The notes under the pieces were generated by a model. The model was not told the DNA's origin. It saw only the letters and a program-made list of their open reading frames with translations, and did no database searches. A DNA stretch of 33,195 bases, taken from assembly GCA_009928985.1 (NCBI GenBank), contig SABL01000018.1:1-33195 (forward strand). Direction: 5' to 3'. The translations under genes were made by a program, and so were the position numbers. Source of the stretch: Clostridia bacterium. GTDB taxonomy: Bacteria > Bacillota > Clostridia > Saccharofermentanales > UBA5734. Shown here one piece after another: positions 7,011-14,300 of the stretch; within the stretch, counting starts at the first letter, position 1; each line of letters starts with the position of its first letter.

Positions 7011-8882
7011 GTGACGATGCTACGCCTGGCCGCCAGCGGCTTTTCACCTTTGCCCCGGACCCTGATTTTCCTGGTTTTTGCAGGCATGTTCTCAATTTTT
7101 TCAGCCCAATGGGTCGCTACAGGCACCCTGTACGGGGCTATGCGCTGGGTGCGGCGCCAGTTCCCTGCTTTCCTGCTTTCCGTCCCGGCTGCTGCCGCGA
7201 TCCCGCTCCTGACAGCAGCCTTGACCAATCGCCTGTGGCCCGGTTTCACCCTGGGTTATTTACTCGTTTATATTGTGGCCAAAGCCGACCAGGTCAAGTA
7301 TGAGACGGCTTTGACCCATTTCCTCTGGTCCGATTTGTTCAAAACCTCTGATCCGGGCAAGTTCCGCGAGTTGATCGGACATTATATCCGGCCGGCTTTT
7401 TTCCTGCCGATGCTTTTAGGCCAATTGCTGGGCAATGGACTGCTCCACCTGTTGACCGGCGGGATCTTCCTGTCCGGGCCATCAGCTGCCAGTGGACGCT
7501 GGCTGGCCGCATTCGCCGGGGCCAGTCTCCTGGCCTTGTTCTGGCGCTACGGACTTTGGGTGCAGAACAAATGGCTCCACAGGTGGCTGCATGTGCCTGT
7601 CTTGTCGAGCCAAAACTACGACCAGAATGTCCGATTGCATGGATCTTGGCTGGCTTTTTTCGCGCACATCCATCTGGTGTCGATCGACCAGGACATACCA
7701 GACACCTACTCGCCTGAACGGACAGAGCAGATCCAGAGTCACCTGCTGGCCAACGCCGGGCAGATGGCGCAGTCGCCTGCAAAAACCAAGCCAACCATCA
7801 TCGTCCTCGCGATCGAGGCCCTGTGGGATATCACGCGGATCCAGGGACTGGAATTTGCCGAAGATCCTTTGCAGGCTTTCCGGGCCGATTATGCCGGCGA
7901 TGTCACGGCCAGCTGTTTTGCCGGACTGACGGCCAATTCCGAATTTGAATTTTTGACCGGACTTTCCATCTCGCTGCTGCACGACTCAGCCTGTCCTTTT
8001 ATCAAGATCAACCGTCCTTTGCCAGCACTTCCTTCTCATCTGAGGCAGCTAGGTTACCTGACGACCGCCATCCACAGTTACACCCGCACCTTCTACGATC
8101 GTGACAAAGTCTACCCACTGCTTGGTTTCGAACAATTCATCGGCCTCGAGGAATTGACGGCCCAGGGATTTGCCCGGCAAAAGGGCTGGTACATGGCTGA
8201 TGAGGCTCTGCTTGAACCCATCCTGGCGCAGCTGCACCAGACAGAGAATCCCCAGTTGATCTACACCCTGACCATGCAGAACCATGGGCCTTATGCACCG
8301 GACCGCTACGCCGAAGGGGCAATCGATCCCGAAGCCAGACCCCGGTTTGCCTCCAAACTCAACGTGTCAGATGGCGACCGCCATGCCGTGATCAATTATA
8401 CCCAGGGGGTTCGCGATGCCGGGCACCTGTACGCAAAGCTCTGTCAGCAAATCGAGCAGCTGGACCGGCCTGTGCTGCTTTGCGCCTTTGGCGACCATCT
8501 GCCAGGGATCGGCGAGCATTCCGGCTATCGCATGATGGTGGATGCCGGGATGGCTGCCACAGCGCAAGATCCAGCCTTGTACCAGGTACCGGTTTTTTAT
8601 CATGCCAACCAGGCAGCTCGAAAGGCCGGATTGTCTGGGAAGCTGGCCCTGGACCATGCCCACCACAGCCAGTGGCCCGGTTTCAATGTCCTGGGGGCCA
8701 GGCTGCTCGAGGCAGCAGGCCTGCCATTGCCACCGCTGCAGCGGCTGGTTCTGGAGCTGGAAAAGATGGGGGACGCAGACGAAAACAACACCTCGAACCA
8801 GTCCCGCAAGGACCTGCTCGAGGTGTATGAATGGATCCAGTATGACTGGCTCTGGGGGCAAGGCTACACCCTGCCACACTAA
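7011..8882 (+). CDS. LTA synthase family protein (membrane sulfatase-fold glycerophosphate transferase)
   Basis: A 623-residue membrane enzyme of the LtaS/alkaline-phosphatase superfamily. About five N-terminal transmembrane helices (residues to about 185) anchor an extracellular sulfatase domain. Catalytic elements are intact: metal-binding Glu in IIVLAIEALW (about 269), the Thr nucleophile in GLTANSEFEFLTG (about 306), TMQNHGPY (about 423) and FGDHLPG (about 494). Family members polymerise or transfer glycerophosphate from phosphatidylglycerol to cell-envelope polymers. GTG at 7011 (with GGAGAGG 10 bases upstream) is favoured; ATG at 7017 is the alternative. The gene converges on the potassium channel gene with three bases between stops. 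Whether it makes lipoteichoic acid or modifies another glycan is open. Confidence 0.88.
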   Translation: MTMLRLAASGFSPLPRTLIFLVFAGMFSIFSAQWVATGTLYGAMRWVRRQFPAFLLSVPAAAAIPLLTAALTNRLWPGFTLGYLLVYIVAKADQVKYETALTHFLWSDLFKTSDPGKFRELIGHYIRPAFFLPMLLGQLLGNGLLHLLTGGIFLSGPSAASGRWLAAFAGASLLALFWRYGLWVQNKWLHRWLHVPVLSSQNYDQNVRLHGSWLAFFAHIHLVSIDQDIPDTYSPERTEQIQSHLLANAGQMAQSPAKTKPTIIVLAIEALWDITRIQGLEFAEDPLQAFRADYAGDVTASCFAGLTANSEFEFLTGLSISLLHDSACPFIKINRPLPALPSHLRQLGYLTTAIHSYTRTFYDRDKVYPLLGFEQFIGLEELTAQGFARQKGWYMADEALLEPILAQLHQTENPQLIYTLTMQNHGPYAPDRYAEGAIDPEARPRFASKLNVSDGDRHAVINYTQGVRDAGHLYAKLCQQIEQLDRPVLLCAFGDHLPGIGEHSGYRMMVDAGMAATAQDPALYQVPVFYHANQAARKAGLSGKLALDHAHHSQWPGFNVLGARLLEAAGLPLPPLQRLVLELEKMGDADENNTSNQSRKDLLEVYEWIQYDWLWGQGYTLPH

Positions 8883-8885
8883 TCA

Positions 8886-9911
8886 TCAAAGGTGGAGGCG
8901 AATCCCCTCGTCTTTGGCCAGATTTTTCAGCTTGTCAACATTTTCCGGATTGCCCAGGACGATCAAGGAGTCCCCTGTCGCCAAGTTTTCGCTGGCCTGC
9001 GGATTGAAGACCATGGTCCGGCTGCCGGATTTCTTGATCGCCATGACGATCAGGCCCGTGCGCTCAGGGATTCTAGCCTCGCGCAGGGTCTTGTCTTTGA
9101 GTTCTGATCCATCACCCAGCAGGACTTCTTCCAAATTGAAAACCTCATCACCGGCATACGTCACGACGTCCAGAAATGAGAAAATCGAAGGCCGCAGGAC
9201 CATGGCTGCCATGCGTCTCCCGCCGATCTCATTGGGCGAAATCGTCCGGTCCGCCCCAGCCATGCGCAATTTTTCGTGCGCATGGGGCTCGATCGCGCGG
9301 GAAATAATGTAGAGATTGGGGTTGAGATATCGTGCGGTCAGAATGGTGAAAACATTTTCCGTATCCGAGGATAACGCGCAGATCAGGCCCTCGGCGTTGT
9401 GGATATTAGCCTGCTCGAGGGCCGATTCATGGGTCGGATCGCCGTGGATGGCCAGGATCCCGCGGTTGTGGAACTCATGGATTTTCTCCTCGCGCAGATC
9501 GACGACGACAAACGGCACTTTGCCGGCTGACAGCTGGGACATGACATTCTGCGCCGTCTCGCCGGCGCCGCAGACGATGTAGTGTTTGTGCAAGGCTCTG
9601 ATCCGGTTATCCATGCGACGCCTCCGCCAGACTGTCTGGAGCTGGCCCTCTGTCAGGAATGCCACCAGGCTGGTCAGGGCATAACCGACAAAACCCAACC
9701 CGGCGAAAATGATGAAAACGGTAAAGATCTTGGCCGCTTCGGAAAGCTCGGCCACTTCTTTGAATCCAACCGTGGCGATCGTGATCACCGTCATGTAGAA
9801 CGCATCGAGAACACTGACCTGCAGCAACGCGACATAGCCGATGGTTCCGAGGATCATCAGAAGCAAAAAAAAGATCAGGACCAGAATCAAGCTCTTATGC
9901 TCTCGCACCAT
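8886..9911 (-). CDS. Potassium channel with TrkA-N/TrkA-C (RCK) domains
   Basis: A 341-residue two-helix ion channel of the MthK/Kch class. TM1 spans about residues 7-30, the pore helix and filter are ITIATVGFKEV (TVGFK at 47-51), and TM2 spans about 61-86. The RCK (TrkA-N) Rossmann domain starts at HYIVCGAGETAQNV, and a TrkA-C domain begins near DEVFNLEEVLLGDGSEL. The canonical filter is TVGYG or TVGFG; here the last Gly is Lys, a variation also known in some two-TM prokaryotic homologues. The ATG at 9911 has GGAG seven bases upstream and is preferred over GTG at 9956, whose Shine-Dalgarno would be too close. It is probably ligand-gated through the RCK ring. Confidence 0.88.
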   Translation of the reverse strand: MVREHKSLILVLIFFLLLMILGTIGYVALLQVSVLDAFYMTVITIATVGFKEVAELSEAAKIFTVFIIFAGLGFVGYALTSLVAFLTEGQLQTVWRRRRMDNRIRALHKHYIVCGAGETAQNVMSQLSAGKVPFVVVDLREEKIHEFHNRGILAIHGDPTHESALEQANIHNAEGLICALSSDTENVFTILTARYLNPNLYIISRAIEPHAHEKLRMAGADRTISPNEIGGRRMAAMVLRPSIFSFLDVVTYAGDEVFNLEEVLLGDGSELKDKTLREARIPERTGLIVMAIKKSGSRTMVFNPQASENLATGDSLIVLGNPENVDKLKNLAKDEGIRLHL

Positions 9912-9963
9912 ACATACACTCCATGCCTGATGAAAGGTCCTGACAGAAGCTTGCACTCCTAGG

Positions 9964-9993
9964 AAAAATCCCTCCGGCCCTAAGGTCGGAGGG
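9964..9993 (-). terminator. Rho-independent terminator after the DUF1858 gene
   Basis: Read leftwards, CCCTCCG (9993-9987) pairs with CGGAGGG (9976-9970) and is followed by ATTTTTCC. A 7-bp GC-rich stem with a T-run is a standard intrinsic terminator. It closes the fumarase/DUF1858 unit and insulates the channel gene. Confidence 0.8.
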
Positions 9994-10042
9994 ACTCGTC
10001 TAAACCATTACAGTCGTCAACATCTGCAATCCAGGCGAACAA

Positions 10043-10264
10043 TCAGAATGAAGCTTCCGGCAGATCCCTGACTTCAAAAAAGCTGTTCAGCTCAAAGAGC
10101 AGTTTCTCGACATCAAGACCGTGGACCATGCAGGCTTCTTCAATCGTTTCACCGGAAGCCATGGCACAGCCGAGGCAATGCAGGCCATTTTTGAAGAAAA
10201 TCGGCACCGTGCCCCGGTCAAGGTTCAGCACATCCGAAATGATCATATCTTTGTTAATTTCCAT
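10043..10264 (-). CDS. DUF1858 domain protein (hybrid-cluster-protein-associated redox disulfide family)
   Basis: A 73-residue cytosolic protein that is entirely a DUF1858 domain: MIISDVLNLDRGTVPIFFKN, then GLHCLGCAMASGETIEEAC and a C-terminal helix. The CLGC pair is the conserved redox or metal-binding motif. Related proteins accompany prismane/hybrid-cluster proteins and other anaerobic redox enzymes; a precise role is unknown. AGGAGG lies seven bases before the ATG. It is the last gene of a probable three-gene unit with the fumarase subunits (30-base gap), followed by the terminator at 9964-9993. Confidence 0.88.
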   Translation of the reverse strand: MEINKDMIISDVLNLDRGTVPIFFKNGLHCLGCAMASGETIEEACMVHGLDVEKLLFELNSFFEVRDLPEASF

Positions 10265-10294
10265 GGGTAATCCTCCTGTGCTTCGTGCACGCCG

Positions 10295-10879
10295 TCATTT
10301 TACACCAGCAACAGGCTCACTGGCAACCGGCAGAGCCCAGTTTGCAGGACCGCTCTCATAGAGATTGTTACCCTGGGTATCGATCAGGACAACGACCGGA
10401 AAATCAAGAACCTCAAGCCGGCGGATGGCTTCAGCTCCAAGATCGTCGTAGGCGATGACCTCGGCCTTTTTGATCCGCTGAGCCAGGAGCGCACCTGCTC
10501 CGCCTGTGGCTCCCAGGTAAATCGCACCATATTGCTTCATCACCTCGATCACAGCCGGCGACCGGGCGCCTTTGCCGATCATGCCGACGAGGCCTTGCTC
10601 GATCAGGCGCGGGGCATAGGCATCCATGCGGCCACTCGTCGTTGGACCCGCCGAACCGACTGGCAAGCCGGGGCGGCCCGGGCAGGGTCCGGCGTAATAA
10701 ATCGTCTGTCCGGACAGCTCAAGTGGCAATGGCTCGTTCTGGTCAAGGGCCATGATCAGTCTTTTATGGGCTGCATCGCGGGCTGTATACAGGACACCCG
10801 ACAAAGAAAGCAAATCCCCTGCTTTGAGGGACAGGACTGTTTTCCGGTCGAGGGGCAATTGGAGGTGGATCCGTTCCAT
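10295..10879 (-). CDS. Class I fumarate hydratase, beta (C-terminal) subunit
   Basis: A 194-residue beta subunit of the [4Fe-4S] fumarase/tartrate dehydratase family. It contains YYAGPCPGRPGLPVGSAGPT, the GRMDAY motif, GMIGKGARS and YLGATGGAGALLAQRI, all diagnostic of this swivelling domain. Together with the alpha subunit it would interconvert fumarate and malate in the cytosol. Length is normal. It follows the alpha gene after 43 bases. L-tartrate dehydratase is the alternative substrate class, but without other tartrate genes fumarase is preferred. The Shine-Dalgarno (CGGAG) is weak. Confidence 0.88.
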   Translation of the reverse strand: MERIHLQLPLDRKTVLSLKAGDLLSLSGVLYTARDAAHKRLIMALDQNEPLPLELSGQTIYYAGPCPGRPGLPVGSAGPTTSGRMDAYAPRLIEQGLVGMIGKGARSPAVIEVMKQYGAIYLGATGGAGALLAQRIKKAEVIAYDDLGAEAIRRLEVLDFPVVVLIDTQGNNLYESGPANWALPVASEPVAGVK

Positions 10880-10922
10880 GTGTGAAGCTCCGTATTCTTG
10901 GCAATCTGCGTGAGAGGTCCGG

Positions 10923-11768
10923 TTAAAGAGTCAGCGAGGCATGTCGGGTGGCATGGCAGCTCATGTTGACTGCCACCGGCAGGCCGGCGATGTGTGTCGG
11001 ATAGGCTTGCACGTGGATCGCCAGGGCTGTCATCCGGCCACCGAGGCCGCCCGGGCCGATCCCAGTGGCATTGGCAGCCGCCAGGAGTTCTTGTTCCAGC
11101 TGGTGCAGGTGAGGCTGGGGATTGGCACTGCCGACCGGGCGAAGCAGGGCTTCCTTGGCTATCTCGGTCACTTTCTCCAGTGTGCCACCGAGGCCGACTC
11201 CAACAATGATCGGCGGGCAGGGGTTCGGTCCGGCGGCGCGGATGGTGTCGATCACAAACTGGCGCACACCGTCAATGCCGGCAGAAGGGCTGAACATCTT
11301 GACTGCTGACATGTTTTCGCTGCCAAAACCCTTGGGGGCCACGGTGATCTCCAGCTCATCGCCGGGTACGATGTCATAATGGATCACGGCTGGCGTATTG
11401 TCTCCGGTATTGACCCGCAGGATCGGGTCTGAAACGACCGATGCCCGCAGATAGCCATCGCGGTATCCCTTGGCCACACCGGCGTGGATGGACTCGGTCA
11501 GGGAACCACCCACAACCTGGACATCCTGGCCGATTCGGACAAAGACAACCGCCATGCCGGTGTCCTGGCAGATCGCCAGGCGTTGCTGCCGGGCCAGGGC
11601 AGCATTCTCGATCAGTTCCTCGAGGATCGCCTGGCCAGCCGGTGATGGTTCGGCCTTGCGGGCTGCCTCGAGGGCTTGCTGGATATCCGGGCTCAGCTCT
11701 ATGTTGGCTTGCTGGCACAAAGAAGCGACCGCTTCGGTGACCTTCTGGCATTCAATCTGTCTGGACAT
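10923..11768 (-). CDS. Class I fumarate hydratase, alpha (Fe-S) subunit
   Basis: A 281-residue catalytic subunit carrying the oxygen-labile [4Fe-4S] cluster. Three cysteine regions fit the family's cluster ligands: LAICQDTGMAVVFV, GPNPCPPIIVGVGLGG and NMSCHATRHASLTL at the C terminus. It acts with the downstream beta subunit. The ATG at 11768 with AGAGGAAC just upstream is preferred over a longer reading to 11804. A good promoter lies at 11810-11838. Class I two-subunit fumarase is typical of anaerobes, in line with the hydrogenase nearby. Confidence 0.9.
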   Translation of the reverse strand: MSRQIECQKVTEAVASLCQQANIELSPDIQQALEAARKAEPSPAGQAILEELIENAALARQQRLAICQDTGMAVVFVRIGQDVQVVGGSLTESIHAGVAKGYRDGYLRASVVSDPILRVNTGDNTPAVIHYDIVPGDELEITVAPKGFGSENMSAVKMFSPSAGIDGVRQFVIDTIRAAGPNPCPPIIVGVGLGGTLEKVTEIAKEALLRPVGSANPQPHLHQLEQELLAAANATGIGPGGLGGRMTALAIHVQAYPTHIAGLPVAVNMSCHATRHASLTL

Positions 11769-11809
11769 GTTCCTCTTCTTCCTTGCAATGGATGGACTGT
11801 GCAAATCAG

Positions 11810-11838
11810 ATTATAGCGGACGAGCTGCAATTTGTCAG
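11810..11838 (-). promoter_or_regulatory. Promoter of the fumarase operon
   Basis: Read leftwards, CTGACA (11838-11833, 5/6), a 17-base spacer and TATAAT (11815-11810, 6/6, preceded by CGC) give a strong sigma-A promoter about 42 bases before the alpha-subunit ATG. Confidence 0.75.
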
Positions 11839-11918
11839 TCCTGACCAAGAATGACGCATTTTTTCCATAACTTCCTGTAAATAGTGTTCATTTGGATCCT
11901 TAAAACCCTGGTCATGGC

Positions 11919-11948
11919 TTGACACTTGAATTCATTGCGTACGATAAT
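11919..11948 (+). promoter_or_regulatory. Promoter of the HU gene
   Basis: TTGACA (11919-11924, 6/6), an 18-base spacer and GATAAT (11943-11948, 5/6) lie 35 bases before the HU ATG. This fits a highly expressed gene. It is divergent from the fumarase promoter about 80 bases away. Confidence 0.75.
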
Positions 11949-11982
11949 ATCAGAAGAAAAAACTGCCTGAAGGAGGCTCCAA

Positions 11983-12258
11983 ATGAACAAGACTGATCTG
12001 ATCGATGCCGTCGCTAAATCAACTAAGCTGAGCAAAAAGGACAGCGAAAATGCCATCACTGCCGTCCTTGACTCCATTTCGGATGCTTTGTCCAAGGATG
12101 ACAAAGTCGTGCTTGTTGGTTTCGGAACCTTTGAGGTGAGGAAGCGCGCTGCCCGCAAGGGACGCAACCCCAGCACCAAGCAGGAGATCAAGATCCCCGA
12201 GTCCAAAGCCCCCGTTTTCAAGGCTGGCAAGGGCCTCAAGGACAAAGTCAACGGCTGA
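11983..12258 (+). CDS. hup: HU family DNA-binding protein
   Basis: A 91-residue nucleoid protein of the HU/IHF family. It starts [13 protein letters not shown], has the dimer core [17 protein letters not shown], and the DNA-grasping arm containing [13 protein letters not shown]. The C terminus is [13 protein letters not shown], a textbook HU ending. It binds DNA non-specifically as a dimer and compacts the chromosome. AAGGAGG lies about eight bases before the ATG. It has its own strong promoter and a UUCG-loop terminator located inside the convergent gene. Confidence 0.97.
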   Translation: MNKTDLIDAVAKSTKLSKKDSENAITAVLDSISDALSKDDKVVLVGFGTFEVRKRAARKGRNPSTKQEIKIPESKAPVFKAGKGLKDKVNG

Positions 12259-12302
12259 TTCACCGGACTCACACCTTCTGAACCCAGTTCCATATAAGGA
12301 GT

Positions 12303-12941
12303 TCATTCTCCAGGCACAGGATAGCCGCCCATGGTTGCTTCGGCGACCATGGGTGGTTTTATTTGCCGCGTCCATTGGATCACCAGATCAGTCACTTCAT
12401 CACACATCATGCTGATGGCTGCAGTATTGGAAACAGCTGGACCTGGACTGTTCTTGGTCTTGAGGCAATAGCGGATGTCTCGCTCAATCTGGCTGATCGG
12501 GACCTTGAATTCCTCGGCCACGAGCGGGTAGAGCATTTTGCTCACCGGACGCAACATGCGGTCATTGCCTGCCGCCACAACCAGCATGTAACGCAAATAG
12601 CGATATCCCTTGAGACGGGGCATCAACTGCCAGCGCCTCATGACCTCATCGACAGCCAGAACCCGCAAGGGTTTGAGCTCGTCCGGGTCCATGATCATGT
12701 CCCGGACCAGTTTCTGGGTCGTATCCATGATGCGCCGGGCCGCCAGCGGTGTACCTTTGCGCCCATCCACCAGATATTGCATCCGGCCCGCTGTATCCAT
12801 CATGCCGACCATGCCCTGCCGCTTGATCATCCGCGAAACGTGATTGAGCAAGTCAAAATCCGAAGCCGCGATAAAAAAACCGGTCTGGTCAGCCGGCGCG
12901 AGTCGGGAAATTTTCCGCTGGATCGATTCCTCTCGTCCCAT
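12303..12941 (-). CDS. Spo0A C-terminal (Spo0A_C) domain protein with a truncated receiver-like N terminus
   Basis: A 212-residue putative DNA-binding protein. Residues about 94-165 resemble the Spo0A effector domain, with GYRYLRYMLVVAAGND, then SKMLYPLVAEEFKVPISQIE and RDIRYCLKT. That is the helix-turn-helix fold that reads 0A boxes. Residues about 18-60 look like only the first part of a response-regulator receiver (GFFIAASDFDLLNHVSRMIK, then a hydrophobic strand). A phosphoacceptor Asp in its normal context is absent. It is therefore unlikely to be a phosphorelay output like Spo0A itself. The ATG has AAGGAGG 10 bases upstream, behind a hairpin leader. The HU terminator lies within its last codons. 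The target genes are unknown. Confidence 0.72.
   Translation of the reverse strand: MGREESIQRKISRLAPADQTGFFIAASDFDLLNHVSRMIKRQGMVGMMDTAGRMQYLVDGRKGTPLAARRIMDTTQKLVRDMIMDPDELKPLRVLAVDEVMRRWQLMPRLKGYRYLRYMLVVAAGNDRMLRPVSKMLYPLVAEEFKVPISQIERDIRYCLKTKNSPGPAVSNTAAISMMCDEVTDLVIQWTRQIKPPMVAEATMGGYPVPGE
12325..12364 (+). terminator. UUCG-tetraloop terminator of the HU gene
   Basis: CCGCCCATGGT (12325-12335) pairs with ACCATGGGTGG (12346-12356). The stem continues as GC-TTCG-GC, closing on a UUCG tetraloop, and TTTTATTT follows. It is a very stable intrinsic terminator in the + direction. It lies inside the 3' end of the convergent Spo0A_C gene; leftwards there is no T-run. Confidence 0.88.
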
Positions 12942-12966
12942 ACTAGTATGACCTCCTTGACACCTG

Positions 12967-13000
12967 ACCTGCTTCTATCGTCCTGGCAATAGAAACAGGT
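12967..13000 (-). promoter_or_regulatory. Leader hairpin upstream of the Spo0A_C gene
   Basis: On the leftward transcript, ACCTGTTTCTAT (13000-12989) pairs with ATAGAAGCAGGT (12978-12967) over 12 pairs including one G-U, with a 10-base loop. A competing 7-bp pairing, ACACCTG (13002-12996) with CAGGTGT (12966-12960), ends beside the AAGGAGG site. No U-run follows. It may be a leader regulatory structure rather than a terminator. Confidence 0.45.
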
Positions 13001-13093
13001 GTTTGATCATTGTGCCAGCAGGGGTCATGCCCTGTGAATCAACTGGTCCAGAAATTTTTGTCGAGCGCTGAGCTTCGACAGGATCCACAGTCC

Positions 13094-13354
13094 CTATTCT
13101 GTGAGACTGGTCAAAAAAGCCACCAGATCAGCGAGAGCCCATGCCTCATCCTCGCCTTCACAGTGGATCGTGATGCACTGGCCCTGGCGAATGTTGGCAG
13201 CCATCATGTCCAGGATGTTGCGGGCAGGAATGTACTGGCGTCCGGCCCGGACCACAATCTGGCAGCGATACTGCTTGGCTTTGGCACAAAAAAGGCTCGC
13301 CAGGCGAGCATGCAAACCCGATGGATTCTCGATGCAGACCGTGCGGACAATCAT
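13094..13354 (-). CDS. HPr-family phosphocarrier with His15 but Asn at position 46
   Basis: An 86-residue HPr-fold protein. The PTS active site SGLHAR is present with His at exactly position 15, although the usual Pro18 is Leu. The regulatory site, normally KSI with Ser46, reads RNI with Asn46. It could accept phosphate from enzyme I but could not be phosphorylated by HPr kinase at the usual serine. Enzyme I and HPr kinase are not in the window. Its ATG overlaps the stop of the upstream membrane protein gene (ATGA), which implies translational coupling. GCGAGG lies eight bases upstream. It is probably not the housekeeping HPr. Confidence 0.82.
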   Translation of the reverse strand: MIVRTVCIENPSGLHARLASLFCAKAKQYRCQIVVRAGRQYIPARNILDMMAANIRQGQCITIHCEGEDEAWALADLVAFLTSLTE

Positions 13355-13830
13355 GGCACATCCTCGCCAGTCGCTTCTCTGATCGCCAGGCCCCTCGAAT
13401 TGACAACGGTTGTTTCGATCAAGGTGGCCCGGACGAGATAGCCGCTCCTGGGCGTGTATTCGATCCGGTATTGGCTGCCAGGTTCCAGCGTGATCTGCCA
13501 CTGATTGTAGAAATACCGCCGCCCTTCAGTTGTCAGGCTGTTCCAGCCCAGATTCTGCCGGTCGACTTGCACCTCCTCGATCGCATAAGTTTCGGTCAGC
13601 AAATTCACCGTGTCGAGCAGGCGGGGTACGGTCATGGAGAGCATCAAAGCCAAAAACAGCCCAGTCAGCGCGACCGGAGCCAGATAACCCAGGGAAATTC
13701 GGTTGCGCCGTTCCTGATTGACCCTCAGGGCCTTGAACAGCAAAACAAGGACTACCAGGCTCATGATGGTGGATAAGAACAAGCTCCAAAAAAAGAAGAT
13801 CAAATCCAGGCCCCCACTTTTTACCTGCAC
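13351..13830 (-). CDS. Small membrane protein of unknown function, coupled to HPr
   Basis: Not recognised as a named family. The 159-residue product has a hydrophobic helix at about residues 9-31 and a second at about 48-70. A soluble C-terminal part of about 85 residues follows, rich in beta-prone and aromatic residues (for example YFYNQWQITLEPGSQYRIEY), probably extracytoplasmic. The GTG at 13830 lacks a clear ribosome site; TTG at 13803, behind GGGGG, is an alternative that removes nine residues. An extended -10 promoter lies at 13857-13865. The stop overlaps the HPr start by four bases. A function tied to HPr is suggested only by this coupling. Confidence 0.6.
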   Translation of the reverse strand: MQVKSGGLDLIFFFWSLFLSTIMSLVVLVLLFKALRVNQERRNRISLGYLAPVALTGLFLALMLSMTVPRLLDTVNLLTETYAIEEVQVDRQNLGWNSLTTEGRRYFYNQWQITLEPGSQYRIEYTPRSGYLVRATLIETTVVNSRGLAIREATGEDVP

Positions 13831-13856
13831 AAAACAGCAGGCTTGCGATTGGCCTC

Positions 13857-13865
13857 ATTATAGCA
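13857..13865 (-). promoter_or_regulatory. Extended -10 promoter of the membrane protein/HPr pair
   Basis: Read leftwards this is TGCTATAAT, a perfect extended -10. TTCACC lies 17 bases upstream as a 4/6 -35. The transcript would start near 13850, only about 20 bases before the GTG at 13830. Confidence 0.65.
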
Positions 13866-13890
13866 TGATGTTAATTTCTGGTGAATGAGC

Positions 13891-13919
13891 TCGACCGGGC
13901 TTCCATCTGGGTGTACAAT
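13891..13919 (+). promoter_or_regulatory. Promoter of the HPr-like gene
   Basis: TCGACC (13891-13896, 4/6), a 17-base spacer and TACAAT (13914-13919, 5/6) point rightwards. The leader to the ATG at 13998 is about 72 bases. It is divergent from the 13857 promoter. Confidence 0.45.
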
Positions 13920-13997
13920 AAGCACGCCAGATGCAAATCGGCAACAAATAGCAATTAAGCTTTCGGGCTTTGCATAGATAATGAGGTACATACAGAC

Positions 13998-14249
13998 ATG
14001 AACAACTTTGATACAGTCAAAGAATTTACAGATATTCTGGTAAACTGCCAGGGAAAAGTCACATTTATCACAGCCCAGGGCGATCGCCTGGTCACTGACA
14101 GCATGCTCTCCGCCCTGGTCGGTTTTGCCTCCCTGATTTCTGTCGCCGAATCGATGGATGTCCGTTTCGAGTGTGAGCACCCGGCTGATTGTGAAAAATT
14201 GCACCATTTCATGCGCAAATACAAATTAAGCATCTATCGCAGCGCATGA
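13998..14249 (+). CDS. HPr-like protein lacking the active-site histidine
   Basis: An 83-residue protein. My alignment by eye places it in the degenerate HPr-like family of Clostridia: VKEFTDIL, a central VTFITAQGDRLVTDSMLSAL and a C-terminal helix PADCEKLHHFMRKY. There is no GLHAR motif. Ser35 falls where DAKSI of HPr carries regulatory Ser46. It is thus the mirror image of the neighbouring HPr (His kept, Ser lost). A small regulatory or scaffold role is plausible; biochemical activity is unknown. GAGG lies about 11 bases before the ATG. The fold assignment is moderate because similarity is weak. Confidence 0.6.
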   Translation: MNNFDTVKEFTDILVNCQGKVTFITAQGDRLVTDSMLSALVGFASLISVAESMDVRFECEHPADCEKLHHFMRKYKLSIYRSA

Positions 14250-14300
14250 TAAAAAACCCAATCAGTAAAAAAACGCCCGCATCGAGTCCAAAAAACCAGC

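Noticed and set aside
6970-7014. Mini-frame of 14 codons ending on the LtaS-like GTG start (possible leader peptide)
   Set aside because: The best promoter predicts a transcript start near 6978, after this frame's ATG, and no ribosome site precedes it.
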